Shown here: in pieces, positions 1-11,379 of the stretch
How positions within the stretch are numbered: position 1 is the stretch's first letter
How the letters are laid out: each line of letters opens with the position of its first letter
Source of the DNA: Trichopria drosophilae
Lineage: Eukaryota; Arthropoda; Insecta; Hymenoptera; Diapriidae
DNA: 64,000 nucleotides
NCBI GenBank assembly: GCA_030407085.1
Contig: CM059584.1
Coordinates: forward strand, 120,070,501-120,134,500
Reading direction: 5' to 3'
Notes under the pieces: model-generated
What the model was told of the DNA's origin: nothing
Database searches by the model: none
Seen by the model: the letters and a program-made list of their open reading frames with translations, nothing else
Program-made: the position numbers and the translations under genes

Positions 1-301
1 TTTTTTTAATATTTAGGTAATTATAACAAATTTAAATTAAAAACTGATTTGTTTAAATATATAAATATCATACATTGAATTAGAAAAATAAAATTGTACA
101 ACTCAAAATAAAGTTTTTTTTGTATATTTATTTTTTACAAATGCATACAATACTAAAATTTATTATACACATGTTTCATTATCTGAATTAACACTAATTT
201 TCTTCTTCGTTATTTTCATCAGCATCAGTAAAAGTTTCTATATTGGAGCATGTTGATCCTAAACAATTTTTGCATTTACATTAATAATTTATTAATCTAA
301 T
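1..301. other. AT-rich stretch, no gene seen
   Basis: Very AT-rich sequence with no open frame of note and no recognisable element. It ends at the TTAA that flanks the palindromic repeat beginning at 306. Confidence 0.6.
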
Positions 302-305
302 TTAA

Positions 306-943
306 GGTGGTTAGACCCCAGAATATCGTATGTTGACGAAAAATATTTAATAACGTTTCCAAGAATTTAATTTACATTATTAATAATATTGCTGAAAAGT
401 GAAAGCATTATTCTTGTTGAAAACAAAATTGAATCGTGCAAAAATAATTTGTTAAGCCACTTTTGTTATTTTTAAAAATTTTTGCTTCTCCGGTGTTAAG
501 AATTTTTTAAAAATGAACGGATTTTAATGAATGACGGCTTATTTTTTAGCGAAAAAGATTCCCTACAATATTACCGCATAATTTTCTAAAGATTCTTTGT
601 CTGATAATGAAAATTACTAAGAATTCATTAAAAGTAGCAGTTCTTTTTTGAAATAAATAGAGATAATGTATCGTTGGCTTCGAAAATTTCAAAATACCTA
701 CGGTAAAGTTGTAGAGAATCTCTTTCTCTAAATAATAAGCCGTCATTCGTTAAAATCCGTTCATTTTTAAAAAATTCTTAACAGCGGAAATTCTTAACAA
801 ATTATTGTTGCACAATTAAATTTTTTTGTCAATAAGAATAATGCTGTCACTTTTCAACAATATCATTAATAATGAAAATTAAATTCTTCGAAACGTTATT
901 AAATATTTTTCGTCAACATATGATATTCTGGGGTCTAGCTACC
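306..943. repeat. Palindromic (foldback) MITE flanked by TTAA
   Basis: Two arms of roughly 280 and 250 bp are imperfect inverted copies of each other. The left edge GGTGGTTAGACCCCAGAAT pairs with the right edge ATTCTGGGGTCTAGCTACC, and TTAA lies immediately outside both (302-305, 944-947). The arms also share the stretch around GACGGCTTATT (534-544) and AATAAGCCGTC (731-741). A short AT-rich loop separates the arms near 590-690. TTAA flanks suit a piggyBac-type non-autonomous element, but the GGTGG/GGTAG tips are not typical of that group, so the superfamily is uncertain. The 66-codon frame inside is a by-product of the palindrome. Confidence 0.75.
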
Positions 944-947
944 TTAA

Positions 948-1464
948 TTTAAAATTTGATATTTTAATATGCTACAAATTTTTAAGACTCAAGTAAAAAA
1001 TTTTAATAAATTCATGAATTAATTTTCCGAAAATTCCCGTAGATGTTGCTAGCAGGTCACCCTGGTCCCCAGGTACGTCGGGGAATAGTTTAAATGCCAT
1101 ATTCGTGTTCAGCGACCCCAAAAAACCTCGAGTAAACGATTTTGGCTTGATTTATTCATTATTTTCAAAATTGTGAATTTTTTTTAATCGGCTCTAAAAA
1201 ATGCAATACAAAAAATGCATTTTTGTATGCACAAAATGCATTTCCCATTTGTGTACGATGCAAACTGGTAACAAATTTTCCAAATTCGTTCCTGAATCGA
1301 ATGCAACACACCCGGTAACGATCCGTCTTACTGCGCAAAATTCCTTTGAAAACGCTTTTTTAGTTCTAATTTGCATCGACTATAGGACGTCTTTGACGTA
1401 TGATGCGTTCGAATTATTTTATTTCTTATATTTGTTATTAATTTGTATTATTTATACATTCGTA
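948..1464. other. Gap between two foldback elements, no gene seen
   Basis: Contains short self-complementary runs around ATGCATTT at 1201-1245. The open frames on both strands over 1194-1476 mirror each other and run into the next repeat, so they are not treated as genes. Confidence 0.5.
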
Positions 1465-1468
1465 TTAA

Positions 1469-2490
1469 CACATTAAGGTTTAAACGGTCATTTTTCAGCA
1501 GGATAGTACAGTCTCTTAAAATTCTAAAAAAAAATGGAGGGTTAAAATAAAAAAAAAACGGGGAAAAGGTTTTTAATGCACAATTTCATTTTCTTTCCGA
1601 TGGTGGTCTTACTTTTTTGATTTAATTGAAGCCGGAATTGTTATAAATAATTTGTGCAAGAAAACACTAAATTTACGTAAAAAATATTTTTCAATCAACG
1701 TTAACACTTTAAAAGCTCACGTTCTGTTACCCGGGAAGTCAATTTTTTGCGTCCATGGACCAAAAACTATGAGATCCATGTATTTTTGCCGATTTGCAGA
1801 TGGCGCTGTCCGCAGCAACGTTAATTTAGTTGCAAAATTATCGGGATTCGGCTTAGTCCTCGAATTAAAAAACAAATCCATCGAAATGAGATGTAAACGT
1901 TTTCTTGTAGGTTTTCAGGATTGCTAATCACGAATCCAACGTTAATTTTGCAAAATTAAATTTTTTAAACAAATTTTTACAAAATCCATCGAAACATGGT
2001 AAAAATGTTTACTTTGGGGGGGGGGGGGTTTCAGGGTCGCTGATCACGAATCAAACCTTAATTTTGCAATATTAAATTGTTTGACCCCCAAGAAAACGTT
2101 TACATCTCGTTTCAATGGACTTTTTTTTAATTCCAGGACTAAGCAGAATCCTGATGATTTTGCAACTTAATTAACGGTGCTGCGGACAGCGCCATCTGCA
2201 AATCGGCATACAAATACATGGATCTCATAGTTTTTGGTCCGCTTTTAAAGTGTTAACGCTGATTAAAAAATATTTTTTGCCGTAAATTTTGTGTTTTCTT
2301 GCAATAAATTGTTTATAACCATTCAGGCTTTCATTAAATCAAAAGAATAAGACAACCACCTGAAAGAGGATGAAATTCTGCATAAATTCTGCATAAAAAA
2401 CAGTTTCCCGGATATTTTGTATTTTAATTTTAAGAGACCGTATGCTGCCGAAAAAGTCGTCCAAAAAATATCCGTTTAGTCCTTAATGGG
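1469..2490. repeat. piggyBac-like foldback MITE, about 1 kb
   Basis: Long inverted repeats fold the whole element. The left end reads TTAACACATTAAGG. The right end, read on the other strand, is TTAACCCATTAAGGACTAAA. Matching inner blocks include the segment around TGGCGCTGTCCGCAGC (1801-1816) and its inverse near 2181-2196, and AAACGTTTTCTTG (1894 on) with its inverse near 2090. TTAA at 1465-1468 and 2491-2494 is the expected piggyBac-type duplication, and CCCATTAAGG-like tips fit that group. There is no transposase. A G-run at 2016-2027 interrupts the centre. Confidence 0.75.
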
Positions 2491-2494
2491 TTAA

Positions 2495-3713
2495 TATTTA
2501 TTTGTTATTTATATACAATTTTTTAATGTATTAAGAAACTTAATTTCCGACTTTATTGATGTGAGCGAATTTGTTACGTTTTTTTTTCGTGTATTTAGTA
2601 TTTGGCAATTTGTTTTTCATATATTTACTTATACTATTTTTTTGCAAATTTGTTATTTTGTAATTTAGAAATAGATTTTGTTATTATCAGCGTTGAAGCA
2701 TTATATTGTATTATTTAAACTTCGGTCGTTTTCGTATTTGATACACACGCACACACAAATTGCTTTGTACGTTTGAATCTATAGGTTTATATACAATAAA
2801 GTCAGTAGCTCAAAGACAATCGTCGTGTCAACACGTGCTTTATTTCTCGCCTCCTTAAGCTCAAGAAATCCAGCAGAAAATTAAAATTAATTCAATCAGT
2901 ATCTCATATAAAATTCTAAAACTGATGTGCAGCTTAATAATGAGAATAATGTTTGCACGTTGTTGCTGCTGCTTTGTTTTCATTTTTATGATTTATTAAT
3001 ATACGTTTTATTTATATATTTAGTTATTTGTTATTTTCATATTAATTTATGTTTTAAACATTAAATATTTTGTAAAATATTTTTATATTGTATTATTAAT
3101 AAGAAATACAAAAAAATTGTAAACAAGTCGGAAACTAAGCTGCCCAATTCAAAAGTGTTACGAAGATGCAGAAAATATGAAACATAAAAGTGCTTTACTA
3201 ATTTATTATATTATTATATTTATTATTAAAAAAAAAAAACAGATTTTAGTCAATGTTCATCTTTTGTACGATCATGATAATTCTTACATTATTTTAACAT
3301 ATTAGCAACTTTTAATTGTTTCAATAACGAATCATATTAAAACAGTCACTTTTGAATCGAAATCTACTAATTTTAGTACAAAAAAATAAAATTTACATTT
3401 AATTCCTAAAATTTTATATTTATAAATTTCTGTGTTTAAAAAAATGATCGATTCCATTTTTAGGTTTCAGGAGGTAGTAAATAATGCTTTAATATAGTTT
3501 GTTGATGTTGGTAAGCGTAAACGAAAAGTATGTTCCTATAACTCTAATACTGAATAATAAATATAATTGTATAAAAAGTATATTTAATAAAATGTTACGA
3601 ATATTGTAATAGACTAATTTAAAGGAGTAATTTAATAACTAGAACTAAATCATTAATGCAATGTTAATAACTATTTTTGATAGCAGAAATGCTTAAAAAC
3701 TGCTGAGTCTTTT
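2495..3713. other. AT-rich intergenic DNA, no gene seen
   Basis: Long A/T runs, a short CA tract near 2741-2758 (ACACACGCACACACAAA) and no supported open frame. Nothing in it resembles a coding, RNA or mobile-element feature. Confidence 0.55.
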
Positions 3714-4476
3714 ATAAAGAGCCTCTGTATGCCAAAAATGCCCTTTTTTCGTACCTCGAATATTGAAAGTTTTTTTATGCCAATTGCTTACATATGATGA
3801 CCCAATAATCCCTGCAAAATTTCAAAGTGAACATATTCCCCGTTTCGGAAATATGAGAGGTCAAAGTTGACCATGTCCAATAAAAAATGTACATCAATTT
3901 CACATTTATACTTGAATAATAATGTTAAAAAAATCAGACAGTATGGTTCTTTACAGATTTTTGGCTGATGATTACGAATCTGAAGTCAGATTTTAAAAAT
4001 TCTATTTGAGATTTAAAATTGTAAGATGTAATAATCCAACCGGCAAAGGTAAGATCGTAAAATCCAACAAACAAAGGCAAGATGTAATAATTCGACCGGC
4101 AAAGGCAAGATAGTATAATCCTACAAAGGTAAGATGTAATGCCGACAAAGGTAAAATCGTAAAATCCAACCAACAGAGGCAAGATGCAATACTACAACCA
4201 AGGCAAGATACTTTTATTTCATCACATTCGCAAGCAAACGATTCAAATAAGATGTACAATGGATTGGAAATCAATGAAATGCTGATCTTCTGATAGTTTC
4301 TTGTTTTTAGGGTTTTTGAATATAGGCTGGGAATATAGGCGGGGAATATGCTCACTTTTAAATTTTGCAGGGATTATTGGGTCATCATATGTAATCAATT
4401 GGCATTAAAAAAGTTGCAATATTCGAGGTACGAAAAAGGAGCATTTTTGGCTTGGGGCTTACAGAGGCTCTTTACT
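3714..4476. mobile_element. Foldback TIR element with internal tandem repeats (copy 1)
   Basis: The termini are inverted copies: TAAAGAGCCTCTGTA on the left matches TACAGAGGCTCTTTA on the right. The arms continue through the block containing TTCGTACCTCGAATATTG and the block containing ATATGATGACCCAATAAT. Between the arms sits a tandem array of AAAGG(T/C)AAGAT units. A second, larger copy lies at 14569-16672. Long inverted termini plus internal direct repeats are typical of foldback or Mutator-like non-autonomous elements, but I could not fix a clear 8-9 bp target duplication, so the class is left open. It encodes no transposase. Confidence 0.7.
4020..4215. repeat. Tandem CAAAGGYAAGATS array
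   Basis: At least six units built on AAAGG(T/C)AAGAT followed by GTAATAATCCAACC or CGTAAAATCCAACC. Two unit types alternate, giving a higher-order period of about 55 bp. The same units recur inside the related element at about 16005-16080. The repeat-derived minus-strand frames over 3934-4355 are not genes. Confidence 0.75.
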
Positions 4477-4749
4477 TTCGGATTTATTCGCTTTCTGATG
4501 ATTGACATTCAGAATTATTAAAATTCGGAAAATATTACCTTCGGATAGATATATTTTCGGAATTTTTAGCCTCCCCCCTGTCTCGCTCCCTTCCGTCTCA
4601 AGAAAGCTCCCCATTGGTCCTTACGCATGGGCCGAATTTCCGCCCAAGACACTGCTCGTAACACTATAAAAGAGGCCCCCACATCCTGCTCAATATATAT
4701 TTCCCACGATATTTCCCACATAATCGTCCCAAGTCCCGACGTTTGAAAG
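4477..4749. other. GC-richer patch with TATAAAAG motif
   Basis: The stretch 4562-4750 is conspicuously richer in C and G than its surroundings and includes CTATAAAAGAGGCCCCC near 4667, a TATA-like motif. It could be a retroelement LTR scrap or a promoter. No coding sequence downstream supports a gene, so this is descriptive only. Confidence 0.3.
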
Positions 4750-5012
4750 CAGTCTCCCGAGTAAAAATTTAATATAGACGATAGATTCATGATGCATCTA
4801 CGCAGAATCTACTCCGTGAAATGTCCGTCCTGTGAAACAAATATGAATTTAATCTTTATCAAGATTTAATATGCACGATTGATTCATGGTGAATTCATGA
4901 TGAATCTACTGTACAAATTAGTGCTTAGTTTTACTTTAAAATTATGTATTTTATATTTGATATAGAATATAATAGTAGAGACTTTTATTTTCGAACAAAA
5001 AATTAATTTAAT

Positions 5013-5409
5013 ATGCCAAAACCTAAATTGATAAACAGAGATATACATTGCACATACAAAGGAAAAGACGAAGCAACGAAACTACTCAAAAACACGAGGA
5101 AACTCAAGGATATGGTGTTCCTGGACTGCTCCAAAACTACAACAAAATTATGACTTGATCCTAAAGAATACATACATAAATGCTGATAAAATACGAAAAA
5201 TATTTTCCGTAAGAAATATCCTAGCAACGAAATATCATATGAACCAACTGAATAATTTCTGCTTGGAAAATATTAAAAAATTCTTGCTACAGAAACAGAA
5301 ACACGAGAAAACAAATTACAACATGTATGCTTATTTTTATTATAATGTCCAACGCGAAGTATTCTGTACCAATGCTCGATACAAACTGTCAAAAGTTCAG
5401 CACATGTAA
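5013..5409 (+). pseudogene. Small Lys/Asn-rich hypothetical ORF inside TIR element
   Basis: I do not recognise this protein. An ATG at 5013 (MPKPKLINRDIHCTYKG...) opens 46 codons to a TGA near 5151. A second frame then runs from 5155 (MILKNTYINADKIRK...) for 84 codons to 5409. The two look like one reading split by a stop and frame change. Both are rich in Lys and Asn, hydrophilic, without signal peptide or membrane segment, and with scattered cysteines. The reading lies wholly within the inverted termini of the surrounding element, so it may be transposon cargo or a chance AT-rich frame. A genuine host gene seems less likely. Confidence 0.25.
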
Positions 5410-5984
5410 AAAATCAACAACCTCCATAGCAACCACATTACCAAGGACTGTCATTGTATAATAAAAGAAGAGCTTTGTTTTTTTTTTGCAGTTTGTGCCG
5501 AACCTAAATACGAAATACATTATGTATGTAGTGTTATTAATTAAAATAAAATTAAACTGATAAATTGTAATCTGCTTTCGCGTGTTCCCGTTTTTGTTTA
5601 TAGCAAGAAGTTTTAAAAATTATTCTAAAAGAAATTATTCAGTTGGTTCCTGCAGGAGATTCGATTTTCTTGTATGAGTGATGACAGCTGCAGTTTTTAG
5701 AGTGACATGTCGTTGCTCCTTGGATATTTCATAAGCAAATACAAGTTTTAGTCTTTGTTTTTGTATTTGATGATATATTTTTTAGGTGGAGTACAAGTCG
5801 CCAAGTTCTACTGTCGCAGAAATGTACGAGCAAAGCAGCAGTACCATATCCTTAAGTTTTTCCATTGTTTTCTTTGTTTGTATGTAGATCTCCGTTTTTG
5901 TATTGAAATATAATACGAGGAAAAACTGTTGTATAAATGGTTTTGTTTTGTCCAAATATTACTTGTATATATTCTCTGTACTAC

Positions 5985-6058
5985 TACTCTCTAAATATGA
6001 ATCAGCGAAAACCGCTGCAAATCAGCGAATATACGCGCTGCTTCAGATTTAGAGAGTA
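5985..6058. repeat. 74-bp palindromic mini-MITE
   Basis: Perfect 12-bp termini TACTCTCTAAAT and ATTTAGAGAGTA, with partly matching inner segments (ATCAGCG and CGCTG blocks). It is nested inside the larger TIR element. Confidence 0.65.
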
Positions 6059-6288
6059 TAAAATGTAAAAATGAAAATATAAAATGCAAAAAATATCATT
6101 TCATGATAAAACCAAACACTAACATATTATAAAGTAGATTTACCGTGAATACATCATTGATCTATCATGCATATTACATTTTTTATAAAACTAAATCCAT
6201 ATTTGTTTCAAAGGACGGATTTTTCACGGAGTAGATTCTCCGTGAATCCATCATAGATCTATCGTTTATATTAAATTTTTACTCGGGC

Positions 6289-7349
6289 TACCTGTGATCC
6301 ATAGGGACTTTCTTCTTTGGCTGACTCCCTCATATTTAGGTTAGGTTGCTCATGCTTCCTAACTCTCCTATTATTCCATAACTTGGAATAATTAAATTAT
6401 TAGAACAATTTTGCATTTTCAAAAATCACCAAAAGCACATGTGCACGCTGTAATCGTATGCAAATTTCTTTTTCATGAGTTTCATAGCAATAAACAGAAG
6501 ATAGCGAAATTGAATACGCGAACTCATTGTTCGCCCTAGTAATTTTTTTTTTTTGCAATTTGAAATAATTTTTTAGAATTTCCCTGCACGCGGAAATCGC
6601 AAATTAGTTCTTGTTTGTTTATTTTCGATAAAGTGTAAGAATAAAATTTGGCATACGCTAACTAATCGTTCAAAAACACAAGTTTTTGTTACAAACAGTG
6701 GATTACGTTTACAACACCGCTGCACGCGGCTGCGGATTAATTAGCCGCTGAAAGATCTTGAAATACCCATACAATGTCCTCCTTTAAGTTGCATACATTT
6801 ATCTATCATTCACATTTTTTGCTCACTAGCTCCTAATCTATTAAGGAAATAATCTACCTGCGGTTCAAGGAGACGATTTTCTTTAATCCACTCCCTTACT
6901 GCCAGACTAGGTTGCTCAAGCGTCCTTTTCTTTATCTTCTTTAATTGAGACCCCTCGCATTCAGACTAGGTTGATCCGTTCTTCTTAGTTCTGAGTACCA
7001 TAATTAAATTTGAGGTGCTCTATAGCGTCAAACCAGCCCTACACGGACCAATGGTTGACTGTCCCGAGGCAAGCAATGTAGTCTCGTTAAGAAAATAAAT
7101 TCATAATTTTATAATAACTTGAAACCTAATTTATTATTATACGCAAAGAAAAACCCAAGACATCGAATGGTAACAACAAGCAATTGCAATGAAGATTCCT
7201 GCAGCATATTCGGCCATATAATTAATTTTCAAAAAAAAATGCAACATCTATGAAAATACAATAGCTATCATACGAGACACGGCAGAATGTCTAAACTGTC
7301 TTCTCTCGGAATTTACATAGGACAAATCATGGGACTGAATATTATTTTT
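6289..7349. other. Intergenic DNA with a short direct repeat, no gene seen
   Basis: The motif AGGTTGCTCA with pyrimidine-rich flanks occurs near 6344 and again near 6910, with a further AGACTAGGTTGATC near 6963, suggesting an old direct repeat. No open frame or RNA gene is supported. Confidence 0.4.
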
Positions 7350-7650
7350 TTTTTAAAATCAAAATTTTGAAAAAAGTTATTTAAACAATCTGAACAAAAT
7401 TTGAGAAGATTCTTCAACAAATTCTAAGATATTTTTGTTCTAAGGAAATTTTGTTCTAAAGTCCATAGTTTTCATGAAAATAGATTATTAAACTTTTCTT
7501 GATTTCATAATTAACGATTTATTTTCACGAAAACTATAGACTGTAGAAAAAAATTTCTTTACCACAAAAATGTCTTGGAATTGGTTAGTAAACTTTACCA
7601 AATTTTTTCAGATTTTATTAAACGACTTTTTTCAAAATTTCGATTTTTCC
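7350..7650. repeat. Palindromic MITE, about 300 bp
   Basis: The left arm (AAAATCAAAATTTTGAAAAA...) and the right arm (TTTTTCAAAATTTCGATTTT) are inverted copies. Matching inner blocks are ATAGTTTTCATGAAAATA (about 7468) and TATTTTCACGAAAACTAT (about 7521). It has no coding capacity. Confidence 0.65.
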
Positions 7651-7748
7651 AATTTTTGAAAAATCAGAAAGCGTATGAATTCACTCTGATAATATTTGAG
7701 AGCATTCATTAACTCATTCCAAACCTGTTAAGTCGATAGTTTATTTAA

Positions 7749-8548
7749 CGGTTTAAAAGGAATTTTGAGCTTCCAGGTGCCATCTTGAATACATATTGGC
7801 ACACTATACATATTAATTCTGAAGGTCCACGGACGCGATATTTTCAACATAGACAGATTTCCTAACGCCATTTCGTGGTGAAAATGTAAAAAACCATATT
7901 TTTTTTTACAAAAAAAAGTGTCCAACTTTTTTGCGGTTCATTTTATTGAAAGATGCTGAAAGAGGATACAATTTTACATTAGAAACCGTGGTGATAAAAT
8001 TTTTCCAAATGCGTTTATATACAAATTACACTGACCGACAAAATTTTACTTTTTGTCTGCCTTTGGCAAGCGAAGTATCATTTCCGAAGTATTTTTTCGT
8101 GCTGAAAACGATGGCGCTAGCAGAATTTTGCTATCACGTCACACTTTGGAGAGAAATGTGGTTAAATGCGTCAAAATCAGCGTTTTTGGTCATATTTCGG
8201 TTTATCCCCATTTTTCTCAAAAATGTGATGTGATAGCAAAATTCTGTTAGCGCCATCATTTTCAGCGCGAAAAAATACATCGGAAATGATACTTCGCTTG
8301 TTAAAAATAAATTCCATTCGGCTACAAAATATACCGAAATATGGCCAAAAACGCTATTTTTGACACATTTAACCCCATTTTTCTCCAAAATGTGACGTGA
8401 TAGCAAAATTCTGTTAGCGCCATCGTTTTCAGCACAAAAAAAATACTTCGGAAATGATACTCCACTTGTCAAAGGCAACATCAGTGTCGGACAGTGTTAT
8501 CGACGTTCAAACCGGTGTTAAAAATATGTCCCTCCCGTCCTTAAAGGG
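7749..8548. repeat. piggyBac-like MITE, copy A, carrying a nested MITE
   Basis: Read on the minus strand, the right end is TTAACCCTTTAAGGACGGGA, a piggyBac-like tip next to TTAA (8549-8552). The left border is placed at the TTAA of 7745-7748 (ACGGTTTAAAAGG inside), which is less certain. The same element is present at about 20766-21115 without the internal insertion. Segments such as GCCATTTCGTGGTGAAA are shared by both copies. Confidence 0.55.
8029..8496. mobile_element. CACTG-tipped MITE, 468 bp, TSD TTA
   Basis: Termini CACTGACCGAC and GTCGGACAGTG are inverted and flanked by TTA on both sides (8026-8028, 8497-8499). Copy B of the surrounding segment reads ACAAATTATCGACG without the element, giving an exact empty site with a single TTA. 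Inside, the module around TAGCAAAATTCTG(T/C)TAGCGCCATC appears once forward and twice inverted, so the element is a compound foldback. CACTG tips with a 3-bp duplication suggest a CACTA-type element, while TTA alone would also fit a Harbinger-type one. It has no transposase. Confidence 0.85.
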
Positions 8549-8755
8549 TTAAAATGGGTCACCCTGTTTATAAATAATTTTTTTTTACACTCGCGTATTA
8601 GGTGATAGGAGTTGCATGAGGAGCCTAACAACAGGTCAAACACTTCTTAAAAACAGTAGGAAGTAGTGCGCAGATTCATTCGCTGAAGCAGAATAATAAA
8701 ACTTTTTGCTGCATCAGCAAAAGAGTCAAAACTCCGAAAAAATTATTTTGTTATT

Positions 8756-11107
8756 ATGATAGATGATAGATGATAGATGCTCACCATATTCACGCGTTTT
8801 TTTATCTTACTTGCGAAAAGTCTGAATCTGCTATGTTTAATTTTACATCTTTGAACTATAATAAAGCGAATTTTTCTGAGATCGACAGGGAACTTTCTAG
8901 TGCTAATTGGATGGATGTTATGGACGAACCCGACATCGAAAAGTCGTTGTCAAATTTTTATAAAACTATTTGTAGTAGCGTTGTGAAACATGTTCCGTTA
9001 ATGCGTCTAACTTCATGTCATTTCCCACCTTGGTTCAATAGTGAACTTAAAGATCTTGTTTTCGCAAAGAAAAGAGTTCAACGTAGTTGGAAACGATTTA
9101 AAATACCCGCGGATTTTATAGAGTTCAAACAGATTCGTGCGAGGTGCATAAAAGAATCGAAAGCACTCTATAAAAAGTAAATTCGCTGACATTGAGACAA
9201 AGTCGAAAACGAACATTAAAGCTTTTTGGTCTTTTATAAATTCTTCCCGTGATATTAATGCAATGCCATCTAATATGAAATATAAAAATAACTCATCTTC
9301 TGATAAAAATGAAATAGCTTCTCTATTTAATAATTATTTCTCCTCAGTGTACTCCGCTGTTACGAGTTCTAACCCATTAGTAGAGCATACTGTTAGTCGC
9401 CATTCAATAGAGAAATTTATTATTTCTGATAGTAAGATTAAGAATGCAGTAGCTAACACAAAATCGTCGTATACACAAGGATCTGATGGCATCCGTTCTA
9501 TCTTAATAAAAAATTGTTTGACCTCTCTGCTCAATCCATTGTGCTATCTCTTTAATGCTTCGTTGAACGATGGTGTTTTTCCATCAAAATGGAAAGAAAT
9601 TTTTATTACCCCCATTTTCAAGAATGGAGATAAAAATAATGTCGAAAACTATCGGCCGGTTGCAGTAATTAGTTGCATTCCGAAACTTTTCGACTCTATA
9701 GTAGCCAATCGTTTATATGAGGTACTATCGAGTCACATTATTGAAAATCAACATGGTTTCTGCAGAGGAAAGTCGACGGTCACAAATTTACTATTGTTTT
9801 CAGACTGCTTCAAATGTTATAGCTGTAAATTCACAAGTAGATACTATATACTTAGACTTTTCAAAAGCCTTTGACGGTATAAACCACAACATCTTGTTGA
9901 GTAAATTAAACCATATTGGTTTTCCAGGCTCATTTATGCGTTGGATTCAATCTTATTTATGGAATAGATCACAATGTGTAAAAATTAAGAACGGTATTTC
10001 GCCATCCATTACGGTACCGTCTGGAGTTCCACAAGGATCCCACTTAGGACCGATTCTTTTCACCTTTTATATTAACGACATAAATAAGTTTATACGGTTT
10101 TCAAAGTTCTTGATTTTTGCAGATGATATTAAACTTTTCTCTCAAATTTCATCCCCGATGGATGCGTCAAAGTTACAAAAAGATCTGAACTCGATTAGAG
10201 AATGGACTGAGCAAAATTCCCTTAAATTAAATGTAGAGAAGTGTAAATGCTTAAGCTTTGGTCGAGGATCGCAAAAATTTGAATTCGAATATAAGCTGAA
10301 TGATAAGCAATTAACCAGAGTCACCAAACATATTGATCTTGGCGTAGTAGTCCGTGAAGACTTTTCTTTCACCGATCATTTAGCTTATTGCCGTATAAAA
10401 GCGCTGAGGATGCTGGGGTTTATACGGAGGACAACTTCGGACTTTAAAGACCCTCATACTTTTTCGTATCTGATACGCTCACTAGTATTACCCCATTTAA
10501 CGTATGCGTCTCCGATCTGGTCTCCATATACCCAATGAGACATTAATATGCTAGAGGGGGTACTTCGAAAATCCCTCAGGTTCCTTAGTTTTAAGTCAGG
10601 ACATCCTATGTCGCATCTCGACCACAGCTATAATGCCATTGCTACTGAGTTTAAGTTCCCTACTATAAAATCACTACATTCGTATCATGATGTATTGATT
10701 GTGTATCGTATTTTAACATCTTTATCGGATACCAATTTATCTACATTATTTCCACACAGAACCAATCCATACTCTATTCGTAATCCTCGTACCATCTCGG
10801 AATCTACTCTCAAAAGTAACTACTTATTCTTTTCTCCGGTTCCACGACTTAAGCGGGCATGGAATGCATTAAATAATAATATTCGAGAAGTTAGTTCGTA
10901 TGTGAGATTCAAAATATTGTCAGCGGATAATTTATTTAGATTTTATGAATAAATGTGAAAACTAATTAAGCTTCAGTCAATGCTATGTTACTAGTAAAGG
11001 AAATATGTCGTTTTATTGTAATTCTTCTTTTTTGGCGTAAAAATGTATAATTGTATACTTATTTGTATGTTTAAAGGGCAGAAATGCCCGTATATAAATA
11101 AATAAAT
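8756..11107 (+). mobile_element. 5'-truncated CR1/Jockey-group LINE (LINE-1 of this window)
   Basis: A non-LTR retrotransposon fragment keeps the end of the endonuclease/linker region, the whole reverse transcriptase and the C-terminal domain, followed by a 3' UTR with hairpin GGGCAGAAATGCCC and a tail of AAAT repeats. The 5' junction carries three GATAGAT units. Copy B of the segment lacks the LINE and reads straight from the T-run into ATAAACTATAAAAACG, so the insertion is younger than the duplication. No long target duplication is seen. Confidence 0.85.
8770..10952 (+). pseudogene. LINE ORF2 reverse transcriptase, frameshifted
   Basis: This encoded the retrotransposon polymerase that primes cDNA synthesis on nicked target DNA. 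The reading is split over three frames: 8770-9180; then the +2 frame from about 9181 to 9800; then the +3 frame to the end. Visible motifs are YLDFSKAFDGINHN (first catalytic Asp region, from 9843), GVPQGSHLGPILF (from about 10023) and FADDIKLF (catalytic Asp pair, from about 10117). The C-terminal part (10548-10952) ends with ...PRLKRAWNALNNNIREVSS, typical of CR1/Jockey-group ORF2. Defects are a frameshift near 9178, another near 9800, and a TGA at 10536-10538 where CGA is likely ancestral. The endonuclease is missing through 5' truncation. Confidence 0.85.
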
Positions 11108-11379
11108 AAACTATAAAAACGTATTACTATACGGATAAAAGAATATATACAAAAGTAAATAAATATTAATTTACATTAACTAATTAATGCTAAACTAAAA
11201 ATATATGAATGCATGAGAAAAGTGGATCTAACAAAGTAAGAATGAATTCTACGTCAACATGTTACCGATATTTTATAAAAATCTTTGTAAAGGATACCTG
11301 GTATATAATAGAGTGTAGGTGAGGACGTAATATAATAAATACATGAAATAAACTCTCGTTAAATTTACAGCAAATAAAC

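Larger units (their letters stand above)
4750..6288. mobile_element. Unclassified TIR element with about 150-bp inverted termini
   Basis: The left end around CCCGAGTAAAAATTTAATAT (4753 on) is the inverse of ATTAAATTTTTACTCGGG (ending about 6286). The similarity continues inward through ACGATAGAT, GAATCTACTCCGTGAAA, TCCGTCCT and GAAACAAATATG, to about 4905 on the left and about 6130 on the right. The 1.2 kb interior carries a small Lys/Asn-rich open frame pair on the + strand and a 74-bp mini-MITE. No transposase motif was recognised, so it is probably non-autonomous or decayed. Confidence 0.65.
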
